Source: an uncultured Bacteroidota bacterium
GTDB taxonomy: Bacteria > Bacteroidota > Bacteroidia > JABEUT01
Length of the DNA stretch: 59,717 nucleotides
Assembly (NCBI GenBank): GCA_903916255.1
Contig: CAIWVW010000070.1
Location: 1-59,717, forward strand
Direction: 5' to 3'
Shown here: in pieces, positions 27,301 to 34,434 of the stretch
Position numbering within the stretch: position 1 is the stretch's first letter
How the letters are laid out: the number at the start of each line of letters is the position of its first letter
Made by a program: the position numbers and the translations under genes
Notes under the pieces: generated by a model
What the model saw: only the letters and a program-made list of their open reading frames with translations
Database searches by the model: none
What the model was told of the DNA's origin: nothing

Positions 27301-28369
27301 ATTGGAAGAAGAAGATGCCGCTGCATTAGCCCAAGGCGGAGCTGCGAAGCTTAGTCCAAGAAAGGCTCCATCTATCGACCAATATGGAAACTTTGCCACA
27401 CAAACCGATACATCTACTAATCCATCCGATGCCAACTACATTTCACCAAGTGGAATGGGCTGGTTCCCCGGATATGCCATTAACATTGAAACAGGCGAAA
27501 GGCTGAATATGGCTTATGGTGAAGATTCATGGCTTAATGCTGACCATGGAAGAGATATGCAATGGAATCCTGATTCCATTATCTTCTCCAGCGGCGGAAC
27601 AGATGGTGCCGGTTCATTCTTTGGTGTAACCAGTATATTTGGCGGCAAGCATTATATTTATGTGTTTAACCATACTAATAATGTTTCAGGTTCTTATAAT
27701 ATAAGTATTCCTGCCTATGATGCCGGAAAAACCATTATAACGGATTTTGAAAAAACAGCCCCAACCTCGGCCTATTGGAAAGACCGTATTTTAAGCAACA
27801 TTATGTGGGTAAATATCCCATTATTAACGAAAGGCCATTCCTTGCTCGAATGCGATGCAACAGTAAGATTGAGGGTTGCTAAACCATACGACACTGCCTA
27901 TGGTGAAACATTCTTGAATGGAGGCTTTACCGATGCCCATAAAGGTTCCACCTGGAGGAATCCAGCTCCTGACAATAACAACTTCCCGATGTGGTCATTC
28001 ACTACCGGAGGACTGGGAGTTGTTACAAATAATACATCGGCTGCGCAAAATGCTTTAGCCTTAATAAATGTAGTTCCTAATCCTTACTACGCTTATTCAG
28101 GCTATGAAAACAGTGCTTTGGATACAAGGGTAAGAATTACCAACTTGCCTCCTACCTGTACTATTTCTATATTTACGTTAAGCGGTACGCTTATAAATGT
28201 GATTAATAAAAATAGTCCGCAAACCTATGTCGACTGGACATTGATGAACCAATACAATGTTCCGATTGCCAGTGGTTTATACCTTATTCACGTAGCCGTA
28301 CCCAATGTAGGGGAGGTTACCCTGAAATGGTTTGGAGTAATGAGGCCGATTGATTTGACAACATATTGA
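24326..28369 (+). CDS. Giant secreted protein with FlgD-like/T9SS-type C-terminal domain, unknown function
   Basis: 1347 residues. Signal peptide (MNMHRKLLTSAAFSILLTGYGYA). The body has no recognised catalytic domain but is rich in Asp, Asn, Gly and aromatic residues; it includes WLEINNVRARIMDEGDMWW near residue 52 and YYMVIAYGYNNYLPY in the middle, a pattern of large beta-sheet surface proteins. The last about 105 residues (VVPNPYYAYSGYE, VRITNLPPTCTISIFTLSG, VPIASGLYLIHV) form an Ig-like FlgD/T9SS-type C-terminal domain of non-canonical type that ends MRPIDLTTY rather than with the usual basic tail. It lies 51 bp after the receptor gene and is followed by a terminator. Probably a receptor-associated surface protein. 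Confidence 0.82.
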   Translation: MNMHRKLLTSAAFSILLTGYGYAAENIGGHTPVKSTHSAMSNGCTQDQGAAWLEINNVRARIMDEGDMWWNPGTGCYDYFVPANGNVGAEFAASLWIGGYDAGNQLKEAAMTYRQNGEDFWAGPIDTLTGGILASECLAWDKMFYCTRQEVETFHADYPNGTPNPPSDIKNWPGSGNAAYAESNHLAPFISTKGDLYYDATQGDYPAFDLTGTGNCQNELYGDACLWWVINDVGNIHTETGSVPIGLEIRCEAFAFQTNDAINNMTFYHYQVINRSTFGLYKTYFGFWDDFDLGNGGDNLTGCDVSRNMGYGYDGHATNPNGSGQFACENGYLDDPAAVGVVFFQGPKADHGDTNHYVKNGYIGMARFVYYNNDFTVQGNPTNASSYYKYLTGFWQDGTAMTYGGNGYGGTLPCDYMFPWTPGGAAGGPGTPVNTDPTGYGTGGVPQSTPWDEIDAHDVSGDRRFLESAGPFTLLPGAVNYVIVGCVWDQPGANGLGNVYPIGLIQADADLAQGLFDNCFRVVNGPDAPDVAVQALNQEVILTLSNSPTSNNYKEHYKERSPTIQYPLYKDTDYVFQGYEVFQLIDSSVTSSELLDATKARLVAECDIQDSVSQIINYVFNSSLNANIPTLEVSGQNKGIVHSFDIKTDEFQQDGQSNLVNDRPYYYMVIAYGYNNYLPYTNANSAIAQKLPFLQGRRNIKCYTAIPAIVSAENYGTVQNSTYGEGVPITRIEGHGNGFNAIELNQASIDYIVANDTMAHPTYLAGQGPISVKVVDPLNVVNANFIVKLIPDTFGVSNNTKWELINQNTGEVDYSDTTIGDQYEQIFPQYGLAITVTNVPFPGGTNNQAIDSSCSLSFANPLQNWLSYVPSASPGTTPLFWIRSGTHPDIGGSSDPDEAFASYSCKVVNGQNTFYDPNQYYNQIINGSWAPYGLCATSSQTEDCDNGPAYSGFNATSTSPQTNAQVADSIGNIASVDIVFTSDKTKWTRCVVLEEEDAAALAQGGAAKLSPRKAPSIDQYGNFATQTDTSTNPSDANYISPSGMGWFPGYAINIETGERLNMAYGEDSWLNADHGRDMQWNPDSIIFSSGGTDGAGSFFGVTSIFGGKHYIYVFNHTNNVSGSYNISIPAYDAGKTIITDFEKTAPTSAYWKDRILSNIMWVNIPLLTKGHSLLECDATVRLRVAKPYDTAYGETFLNGGFTDAHKGSTWRNPAPDNNNFPMWSFTTGGLGVVTNNTSAAQNALALINVVPNPYYAYSGYENSALDTRVRITNLPPTCTISIFTLSGTLINVINKNSPQTYVDWTLMNQYNVPIASGLYLIHVAVPNVGEVTLKWFGVMRPIDLTTY

Positions 28370-28397
28370 GAAACAGATAAAATAAAAGATACAGGAC

Positions 28398-28432
28398 ACT
28401 ACCTTTCCGCCCCTGGCGGAGAGGTAGTTTTT
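28398..28432 (+). terminator. Rho-independent terminator
   Basis: ACTACCTTTCCGCC / GGCGGAGAGGTAGT stem (two mismatched pairs) with a CCT loop and TTTT tail. It lies between the 1347-residue protein gene and the PorV/PorQ-like gene, so read-through is needed for the third gene or it has its own start. Confidence 0.8.
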
Positions 28433-28472
28433 GAAGTAAATAAAAGGAACAGTTAAAACATTAAATGTTTAT

Positions 28473-29573
28473 ATGAAAAACAAGAGTACCGTAGCAGCAA
28501 TTTTGATGAGCTTTGCAGCAAGCTACTATTGCAGTGAAATGAAAGCGGGTAATCCGGGAAGGTCGGGTCAGGCAGGGGCGCAGGAATTGCTTATCGACCC
28601 TTGGGCGGGAACTTCCGGTTGGGCAGGAGCCAACTCTTCATGTGTAACAGGCATTGAAGCTCAGTTTTTAAATGTTGCCGGTACAGCCCAGCTGAGCCGG
28701 ACAGATGTTATTTTGGCCAGTACCGACTATCTGGATGGGGCCGGAATACATATTTCTGCTGCGGGTTTAAGCCAACCTGTGGGCGAGTCTGGCGTGCTCG
28801 GACTGTCTATTATGTCTATGAATGTAGGCACTATTAATATGACAACCTATGATTATCCTGACGGAGGAATAGGATATTTCACCCCTCAGTTGATTAACAT
28901 TGGAGCTTCTTATGCAAGGCACTTCTCCGATTATATTTATGGTGGTGTAAATGTAAAGTTGATTTCTGAAGCTATTTCGAATGTGCATGCATTTGGCGCT
29001 GCTATCGATGCGGGAATTCAATATGTTGCAGGTCCTGCCAAGAATATCCACTTCGGAATTTCATTGAAAAACGTTGGCCCTGCAATGAGTTATTCCGGCG
29101 ACGGGCTTGCTTTTGAAACGCCATTGCCTCAATCTAACCCCAATGGAACAGTTGAAGCTGCCCAACAAAGAGCGCAGGCGTATGAGTTGCCTTCCCTTGT
29201 AAATATTGGCGCCGCCTATGATTTTTACCTGGCTAAAGATTCAGGAACCAAAAGCGTTCACCGTATAACAGTAGCTGCTAACTTCCAGTCTAATTCATTT
29301 AGTCAGGACGACGAAATGCTTGGTGTGGAATATGCATATAAAACATATTTCATGGTGAGGGCCGGATATGATTATCAGAATGGCATTACCAGCAGTTTAA
29401 GTTCAAACCCTACAGATGGAGGCCGCCTGACAGCATTTACCGGATTTTGCGCAGGGGCTACTTTGCAATATGCAATCGGTAAAAGAAAAACCTTGTTTGG
29501 ACTTACCTACGCTTACAGGGCAACCAATCCATACCAGGGATGCCACACCATCGGAATTAAGATGGATTTGTAA
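28473..29573 (+). CDS. PorV/PorQ family outer-membrane protein
   Basis: 366 residues. The segment GRSGQAGAQELLIDPWAGTS just after the N-terminus, then GANSSCVTGIEAQFLNVAGT, is the hallmark 'G-x-A-GA-E-L-L-I-P ... A-x-x-A' start of the PorV/PorQ (UPF0164) family. The rest is amphipathic beta strands with aromatic girdles (YARHFSDYIYGGVNVKLI; IHFGISLKNVGPAM) ending GCHTIGIKMDL, as in a FadL-type 14-strand barrel. PorV and PorQ act in T9SS as cargo shuttle or surface-release components; paralogues often accompany particular surface proteins. Placed after a receptor and a T9SS-type protein, it may serve the latter. Followed by a terminator. Confidence 0.85.
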   Translation: MKNKSTVAAILMSFAASYYCSEMKAGNPGRSGQAGAQELLIDPWAGTSGWAGANSSCVTGIEAQFLNVAGTAQLSRTDVILASTDYLDGAGIHISAAGLSQPVGESGVLGLSIMSMNVGTINMTTYDYPDGGIGYFTPQLINIGASYARHFSDYIYGGVNVKLISEAISNVHAFGAAIDAGIQYVAGPAKNIHFGISLKNVGPAMSYSGDGLAFETPLPQSNPNGTVEAAQQRAQAYELPSLVNIGAAYDFYLAKDSGTKSVHRITVAANFQSNSFSQDDEMLGVEYAYKTYFMVRAGYDYQNGITSSLSSNPTDGGRLTAFTGFCAGATLQYAIGKRKTLFGLTYAYRATNPYQGCHTIGIKMDL

Positions 29574-29591
29574 TTCTTAGGAATATATTTA

Positions 29592-29599
29592 TATATTTG
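29592..29599 (+). promoter_or_regulatory. -7 element TATATTTG upstream of greA
   Basis: Exact TAnnTTTG match, 76 bp before the greA ATG. A terminator hairpin lies immediately downstream (29605-29633), so either it starts a terminated leader or it is coincidental. Confidence 0.35.
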
Positions 29600-29604
29600 C
29601 ATAA

Positions 29605-29633
29605 GGAGAGAGTAGAGGTACTCTCTCCTTTTT
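29605..29633 (+). terminator. Rho-independent terminator
   Basis: GGAGAGAGTA, GAGG loop, TACTCTCTCC, then five T: a perfect 10-bp stem. It ends the PorV/PorQ-like transcript and sits in the region ahead of greA. Confidence 0.88.
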
Positions 29634-29675
29634 CAATAAATAGAATCATCGTATAGAATAAAAAAATACTTTCTC

Positions 29676-30149
29676 ATGGCACAAGCTGCTTATTTTACAC
29701 AGGAAGGGCTCGATAAGCTCCTGAAGGAACTGCATCAACTTAAATCAGTTGAAAGGCCCTCCATATCCAGGCAAATTGCCGAAGCACGCGATAAAGGCGA
29801 TTTATCGGAAAATGCTGAATACCATGCTGCCAAGGAAGCGCAAGGTTTATTGGAATTGAAGATTTCGAAAATGGAAGACATTGTCAGCAATGCCAAAGTT
29901 ATTGACCCATCTACGCTCGACCATACCAAGGTGTTGATTCTTTCGAAAGTGAAAATTAAAAACCAAAAAACGGGAGCTATTTTGAATTACACTATTGTAA
30001 CTGAAAACGAAGCCAACTTTAAAGAAGGCCGTATTTCTGTTAACTCTCCCGTAGCAAAAGGATTACTTGGCAAGAAGGTTGGAGACACGGTAAAAGTAAC
30101 TACTCCGGCCGGAGAAATGGGATTGGAGATTTTAGAGGTATCAATATAA
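29676..30149 (+). CDS. greA: Transcription elongation factor GreA
   Basis: 157 residues, standard length. The N-terminal coiled coil (YFTQEGLDKLLKELHQLKSVERPSI in pieces; EARDKGDLSENAEYHAAKEAQGLLE) carries the acidic tip Asp and Glu of the DLSENAEY motif that stimulate RNA cleavage by backtracked RNA polymerase. The C-terminal FKBP-like domain includes ISVNSPVAKGLLGKKVGDTVKVTTPAGE. Expression probably uses a promoter upstream of or within the 29592-29675 leader. Confidence 0.97.
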   Translation: MAQAAYFTQEGLDKLLKELHQLKSVERPSISRQIAEARDKGDLSENAEYHAAKEAQGLLELKISKMEDIVSNAKVIDPSTLDHTKVLILSKVKIKNQKTGAILNYTIVTENEANFKEGRISVNSPVAKGLLGKKVGDTVKVTTPAGEMGLEILEVSI

Positions 30150-30150
30150 A

Positions 30151-30226
30151 GAGTTATAAGTTATGAGTTATAAGTTATAACCCATAGCTAATCCGGAAAT
30201 AACTCATAACTTATAACTCATAACTG
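30151..30226. repeat. Long palindrome of GTTATAA/GTTATGA reiterations
   Basis: Left arm GAGTTATAAGTTATGAGTTA plus TAAGTTAT; right arm is its near-perfect reverse complement (ATAACTCATAACTTATAACT plus CATAACTG); loop about 20 bp. It lies between greA and the HIT gene (both plus) and would form a long AT hairpin in the transcript. Confidence 0.7.
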
Positions 30227-30231
30227 ATTTC

Positions 30232-30624
30232 GTGGCTTCCATTTTTACTAAAATAGTTAACGGAGAAATTCCCTGCTACAAAATAGCTGAGAATGAACAT
30301 TGCTTTGCATTTTTAGATATATCGCCGCTGGCAAAAGGGCACACCCTTGTTATTACTAAACAGGAAATAGATTACATCTTTAATGTGGATGATGAATTGC
30401 TGGCAGAGTTAACCGTCTTTGCAAAAAAAGTGGCTAAGGCTGTTGAAAAAGCAATTCCCTGTAAACGTATCGGAGTTGCTCTAATCGGTATTGAAGTGCC
30501 GCATACACATATCCATTTAGTTCCGTTAAACCATGTGGGCGATTTGGATTTCTCCAAACCTAAAATGAAGCCAACGCCTGAAGAACTGAAAGAAGTTCAG
30601 GAAGCAATTTGCAAATACCTATAA
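30232..30624 (+). CDS. HIT family protein (histidine triad nucleotide hydrolase)
   Basis: 130 residues starting with GTG (VASIFTKIVNGEIPCYKIAE); this start matches the usual MASIFTKIVNGEIP N-terminus, and no ATG is available. The histidine triad HTHIHLVPL lies near residue 88, with GHTLVITK upstream as part of the nucleotide pocket. HIT proteins of this type hydrolyse aminoacyl- or phosphoramidate-linked AMP. The stop codon overlaps the 3' end of the convergent ruvC by a few bases. A long AT palindrome lies immediately upstream. Confidence 0.93.
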   Translation: MASIFTKIVNGEIPCYKIAENEHCFAFLDISPLAKGHTLVITKQEIDYIFNVDDELLAELTVFAKKVAKAVEKAIPCKRIGVALIGIEVPHTHIHLVPLNHVGDLDFSKPKMKPTPEELKEVQEAICKYL

Positions 30625-31200
30625 CCCGCTTACCTTATTTTTATTTTCGGTTATAAAGGCTTCCCAGCTATTGAATTTTTTAACGGGTTGCGCGCTTCCT
30701 CCAATACGGTTTTGAAAGAAATGGCAGATAGCCACGGCCAAGGCATCTGTCGCATCTAACTTGGCAGGCATAGCTTGTATGGCTAATATGCGCTGCAGCA
30801 TTATAGCTACCTGCTCCTTGCTCGATGAGCCTTTTCCGGTGATAGATTGTTTCACTTTACGCGGCGAATATTCAAATACCGGTAAATTATGTGATAAAGC
30901 AGCCGCCATTGATATACCCTGCGCACGCCCCAGTTTCAGCATGCTCTGTATGTTTTTAGCATAGAAGGGTGCTTCCAGCGCCACCTCATCGGGTTTGTAA
31001 TGTTCAATAATACGTATTGTTTCCTCGAATATCTTTTTCAGTTTCATGAAATGGTTAGGTAGTTTATTCATGGTGATAATGTCCATGTGAATAAGCGTAG
31101 CATCTTTTCCGGTAATTTTAATAAGGCCATAACCCATAATGCTTGTGCCCGGGTCAATGCCTAAAATAACGCGGTCGGTTTTATTATCTCCCCCTCTCAT
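30619..31200 (-). CDS. ruvC: Crossover junction endodeoxyribonuclease RuvC
   Basis: 193 residues. The RNase H-like resolvase fold with catalytic acids visible: ILGIDPGTSIMGYGLI (first Asp), VALEAPFYAKNIQSMLKLGRAQG (Glu, and phenylalanine-containing loop), KQSITGKGSSSKEQVA, and LDATDALAVAICH (last Asp pair). It resolves Holliday junctions with RuvAB. The ATG at 31200 lies 17 bp inside the 3' end of the upstream SDR gene, so the two are translationally coupled. Convergent with the HIT gene, with overlapping stops. Confidence 0.95.
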   Translation of the reverse strand: MRGGDNKTDRVILGIDPGTSIMGYGLIKITGKDATLIHMDIITMNKLPNHFMKLKKIFEETIRIIEHYKPDEVALEAPFYAKNIQSMLKLGRAQGISMAAALSHNLPVFEYSPRKVKQSITGKGSSSKEQVAIMLQRILAIQAMPAKLDATDALAVAICHFFQNRIGGSAQPVKKFNSWEAFITENKNKVSGL

Positions 31201-32185
31201 TCAAATAAAATTTTGCTGTGGCTGCAATGGTTTCCCTCACCGGAATAAATGTATAATTAATAGCATCCTGCACTTTCTTAGGACTGAATTTATGCACTTC
31301 GGTAGCATGTTCCACCATCGTGCTGCTTATTTTCTGTTTACTGAAAGTATTGTTCAGTTTCTGGAATACCTTCAACGTGAAATTACTTAGTTTGGTTTTT
31401 GGCAATGGTTTGTTCAGCCCTTTAGCAATGGCTGTAAAAAAATCCTGAAAGTCCAGGTTCTCCGAATTGGCAATGAAACGTTCGTTATATGGGCCACTCT
31501 CCATTAATTTTATCATTATATTTACTACATCGAACACATCCACAAAACCCATAATTCCACCTGTGTAGTACTTGGACATTTTATCTATAAAAGTAAACAT
31601 GCTGATACTGCCATTGCTTAAATTGCCCCAAGCCCCGAGTATGATGGATGGGGAAACCACTACCACCGTCAGTCCTTCTGCCTGAGCCCGCCAAACCTGC
31701 TGTTCAGCCAAATGCTTACCAATGGCATACGGGGAGTTTTCAAAAGAAAAATCCTCGAAGTTTTCTTCTGTAATATCACCTTCTGCGGGTTTACCTAATG
31801 CCGCAACCGAGCTTACATGGCAGAACTTTTCAATCCCCTGTGCAAGTGCCGCATCAACTAAATTCGCTGTGCCTTTTTCGGCGGTAATAATAATAGGATC
31901 CGGCCTGTCATCGCGCAAATCAACTTCCGCAGCGCAGTGATAAACCACATTAGCACCCTTCATGGCTTCTGATAAAGACCATAAATCCATAATATCGCCT
32001 TCTACCCAATTAATTTTTTGAAACAGGCTTTTACCTTCCTTGCCGAATTTGTATGTAAAGAGTTTTTCAGTATTCAGGGTACTGCTTGCAACCCGCTTCA
32101 ATGCTAATACAGGCTCCGGTTGCTTTACCAATTCAGTAAGTAAGTGCGCCCCTAAAAAACCTGTGCCTCCTGTTACGAATATCAT
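31184..32185 (-). CDS. NAD-dependent epimerase/dehydratase (extended SDR)
   Basis: 333 residues. N-terminal Rossmann motif MIFVTGGTGFLGAHLLTEL, then GDIMDLWSLSEAMKGANVVYHCAA, VSSVAALGKP (catalytic Ser region) and YAIGKHLAEQQVW (YxxxK). The C-terminal part lacks signatures of a defined substrate class; it resembles dihydroflavonol-reductase-like or 3-beta-hydroxysteroid-dehydrogenase-like SDRs common in Bacteroidota. It precedes ruvC with a 17-bp overlap. Divergent from tyrS across a palindromic intergenic region. Substrate unknown. Confidence 0.88.
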   Translation of the reverse strand: MIFVTGGTGFLGAHLLTELVKQPEPVLALKRVASSTLNTEKLFTYKFGKEGKSLFQKINWVEGDIMDLWSLSEAMKGANVVYHCAAEVDLRDDRPDPIIITAEKGTANLVDAALAQGIEKFCHVSSVAALGKPAEGDITEENFEDFSFENSPYAIGKHLAEQQVWRAQAEGLTVVVVSPSIILGAWGNLSNGSISMFTFIDKMSKYYTGGIMGFVDVFDVVNIMIKLMESGPYNERFIANSENLDFQDFFTAIAKGLNKPLPKTKLSNFTLKVFQKLNNTFSKQKISSTMVEHATEVHKFSPKKVQDAINYTFIPVRETIAATAKFYLNERGR

Positions 32186-32186
32186 A

Positions 32187-32268
32187 CTAGTTTATAAAGT
32201 TCATAAAGGTAAAAGTTCATAAAGTTAGACAACTTTCCCCTTTATAAACTTTATGAACTTTATAAACT
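32187..32268. repeat. Inverted repeat of AGTTTATAAAGTTCATAAAG units
   Basis: Left: AGTTTATAAAGTTCATAAAG then GTAAAAGTTCATAAAGTT. Right: AACTTTCCCCTTTATAAACT then TTATGAACTTTATAAACTT, the reverse complement. It lies between the divergent SDR gene and tyrS. The same wording is found at 9038-9178. Confidence 0.7.
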
Positions 32269-32271
32269 TAA

Positions 32272-32279
32272 TATCTTTG
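32272..32279 (+). promoter_or_regulatory. -7 element TATCTTTG of tyrS
   Basis: Exact TAnnTTTG match only 7 bp before the ATG at 32287; the transcript would have almost no leader. Confidence 0.55.
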
Positions 32280-32286
32280 CCGCCGC

Positions 32287-33570
32287 ATGAAACCAAGTTT
32301 TACAGAAGAATTACGCTGGAGAGGCATGTTGCACGACATTATGCCGGGCACAGAGGAGTTGTTGAATAGCAGCTCCATCAGCGGCTATATCGGCTTCGAC
32401 CCGACCTCCGATTCATTGGGTGTGGGCAATTTGGCACAGATTATGACCTTGCTTCATTTTCAGAAGGCAGGGCATAAACCCATTGCATTGGTTGGCGGCG
32501 CTACCGGAATGGTTGGCGACCCATCGGGTAAATCGCAGGAACGCAATTTGCTTACCCCGGAAGTTGTGGAGTATAACATCAGTTGCCAGCGCAGGCAATT
32601 AGAGAAATTTCTGGATTTTGATTGCGGGGATAATTCGGCCGAGATTGTAAACAATTATGATTGGTTCAAGGAATTCCGCTTTTTAGATTTTATCAGGGAT
32701 GTGGGCAAGCACATTACCGTGAATTATATGCTCACCAAAGATTCGGTTAAAAACCGTATGGAGAGCGGCATTTCATTTACCGAATTCAGTTACCAGATGG
32801 TGCAGGGCTATGATTTTTACCACCTTTGGAAAAACCATAATTGCAAATTGCAAATGGGCGGATCGGACCAATGGGGCAATATTGTTACAGGTACCGAACT
32901 TATCCGCCGGATGGGTGGCGGAGAAGCTTTTGCGCTAACCACATTATTGGTTACAAAAGCCGACGGTTCCAAATTTGGGAAATCGGAAGATGGCAATGTT
33001 TGGCTCGACCCGAATAAAACATCTCCTTATAAATTCTACCAGTTTTGGCTGAATGTGTCAGATGAGGATGCTAAAAAGTACATCCGCCGGTTCACCATGT
33101 TCAATAAAGAAGAGATAGAACAACTGGAACTGGAACATACTGCTGCCCCGCATTTACGCATATTGCAAAAGGCATTGGCGAAGGATGTAACAACACGGGT
33201 GCACTCTGCCGTAGACCATGATTTTGCGGTGGAAGCCTCGGGGCTCCTCTTTGGGCAGGGTACAAGTGAAAGCCTGCAAAAGCTTTCGGAACGTGATTTG
33301 CAAGCGGTGTTTGAAGGAGTGCCGCAAATGAGTGTTCCTTGTTCGGAAATTGAAAAAGGCATTCCCGTTATTGACTTTTTAAGTGTGAATACAAACATAT
33401 TCCCATCAAAAGGGGAAGCGAAAAAGATGCTGGCAGGCGGAGGCGTATTTATCAATAAAGAAAAAGTGGAGGACCCGAATTTTAAAATTGGAAAGCATAA
33501 CCTTATTAAAGAAAAGTATATACTTGCGCAAAAAGGAAAGAAAAATTATTATCTGATAAAGATGATATAA
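32287..33570 (+). CDS. tyrS: Tyrosyl-tRNA synthetase
   Basis: 427 residues, the normal TyrRS size. The class I nucleotide-binding signatures are present: the HIGH-equivalent in [13 protein letters not shown] (about residue 45), the tyrosine-binding [13 protein letters not shown] (about 170-182), [13 protein letters not shown], and the KMSKS-equivalent [12 protein letters not shown]. The last 60 or so residues form an S4 RNA-binding domain ([20 protein letters not shown]). It charges tRNA-Tyr. The stop lies just 5 bp before tRNA-Thr, so co-transcription is possible. Confidence 0.97.
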   Translation: MKPSFTEELRWRGMLHDIMPGTEELLNSSSISGYIGFDPTSDSLGVGNLAQIMTLLHFQKAGHKPIALVGGATGMVGDPSGKSQERNLLTPEVVEYNISCQRRQLEKFLDFDCGDNSAEIVNNYDWFKEFRFLDFIRDVGKHITVNYMLTKDSVKNRMESGISFTEFSYQMVQGYDFYHLWKNHNCKLQMGGSDQWGNIVTGTELIRRMGGGEAFALTTLLVTKADGSKFGKSEDGNVWLDPNKTSPYKFYQFWLNVSDEDAKKYIRRFTMFNKEEIEQLELEHTAAPHLRILQKALAKDVTTRVHSAVDHDFAVEASGLLFGQGTSESLQKLSERDLQAVFEGVPQMSVPCSEIEKGIPVIDFLSVNTNIFPSKGEAKKMLAGGGVFINKEKVEDPNFKIGKHNLIKEKYILAQKGKKNYYLIKMI

Positions 33571-33575
33571 GTTAA

Positions 33576-33649
33576 GCCACGTTAGCTCAGCTGGCTAGAG
33601 CAGCTGATTCGTAATCAGCAGGTCGGGGGTTCGAGTCCCCTGCGTGGCT
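33576..33649 (+). tRNA. tRNA-Thr (anticodon CGU)
   Basis: 74 nt with a full cloverleaf. Acceptor GCCACGU pairs with GCGUGGC (one G-U); D-arm GCUC...GAGC; anticodon stem GCUGA/UCAGC enclosing loop UUCGUAA, anticodon CGU reading ACG (Thr); T-arm GGGGG UUCGAGU CCCCU (terminal pair G-U). Discriminator base U; CCA is not encoded. An exact 40-bp copy of its 3' part (33611-33650) recurs at 34240-34279. Confidence 0.97.
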
Positions 33650-33650
33650 C
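33611..33650 (+). repeat. attL-like 40-bp direct repeat (3' half of tRNA-Thr)
   Basis: From the second anticodon base to one base past the tRNA. Identical at every position to 34240-34279. This is the typical extent of a tyrosine-recombinase core in a tRNA gene. Confidence 0.8.
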
Positions 33651-33672
33651 TTTGAAATGCAAAACAAATAAG

Positions 33673-34209
33673 ATGAAGTCCCTAGTTGTGTTTTTGTTTT
33701 GTTTAATTATTGTGAAGTATAGTTCTTCACAAAAACCCATCCCACATATTTACCAAATAATTGTTGCCAATGATACAGCGCCTGGTCGAATAAATTATGA
33801 AATTATTGAGAACCTAAGCGAACCAATGAAAGCTGTTCTTGCATTTTATACATTTATGGGAGCATCTTGTGATGGAGATTTATGCCACATTAGCAGAGCT
33901 ATGGGGTTTTCAGATTCTACTAGAAAAAAAGAGAGTGGGTTAATCAAAAAATATTTTCCAAACGATAGCGCAGCAAGACTTATGGTGCGTGGGGGATATT
34001 ATTTGGGCGGAGAAGGATCTTCTGCTTTTACTGATTATTCATATTTAACCATTACAGATTTTGGCAACAAGGTAAGGGTGGCCTACAATTTAATATGCTG
34101 GCGCAGAGGTCTGGCACCTTCGATAAAGGGGCCTGATGTTTACTTATTTAAAAATAATATCTTTATAACAGTAAAGCGGCATTTATTTAAGTGGACGGAT
34201 AAGAAGTAA
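33673..34209 (+). CDS. Secreted protein of unknown function in tRNA-flanked segment
   Basis: 178 residues from the ATG at 33673 (MKSLVVFLFCLIIVKYSSSQ, signal peptide with cleavage after SQ). A TTG at 33652 is in frame but would place the start against the tRNA end. Residues about 25-178 show no known domain; a CDGDLCH segment near residue 67 and a helix-rich first half are followed by beta-like FGNKVRVAYNLICWRRG and VYLFKNNIFITVKRHLF. The gene is the only one between the tRNA-Thr and the duplicated tRNA 3' end. It is AT-richer than its neighbours, consistent with transfer. No integrase is present. Confidence 0.7.
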   Translation: MKSLVVFLFCLIIVKYSSSQKPIPHIYQIIVANDTAPGRINYEIIENLSEPMKAVLAFYTFMGASCDGDLCHISRAMGFSDSTRKKESGLIKKYFPNDSAARLMVRGGYYLGGEGSSAFTDYSYLTITDFGNKVRVAYNLICWRRGLAPSIKGPDVYLFKNNIFITVKRHLFKWTDKK

Positions 34210-34239
34210 AGTATATTATATTATATGGTATTAAGCTTT

Positions 34240-34279
34240 GTAATCAGCAGGTCGGGGGTTCGAGTCCCCTGCGTGGCTC
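34240..34279 (+). repeat. attR-like 40-bp copy of the tRNA-Thr 3' half
   Basis: Exact copy of 33611-33650, starting within the anticodon and ending just past the acceptor stem, but without any 5' tRNA half. It marks the far end of a segment inserted or duplicated at tRNA-Thr. Confidence 0.85.
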
Positions 34280-34434
34280 AATAAAAATAGAAAAGCCAAT
34301 TCAGGATTATCGGCAATAATCTTTTCTCCGGTTTATTTTACTTTGAATGGTATTCGGATATTTCATAAATTGCACTACTCCGTAACCCTTGGCGGTGTTT
34401 ATTAATTAGTTAAGAACATAATAACACTAGAGTT

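Noticed and set aside
34210-34434. Second tRNA gene downstream of the tRNA-flanked gene
   Set aside because: Only the 3' half is present; there is no D-arm or 5' acceptor strand, so it cannot fold as a tRNA.
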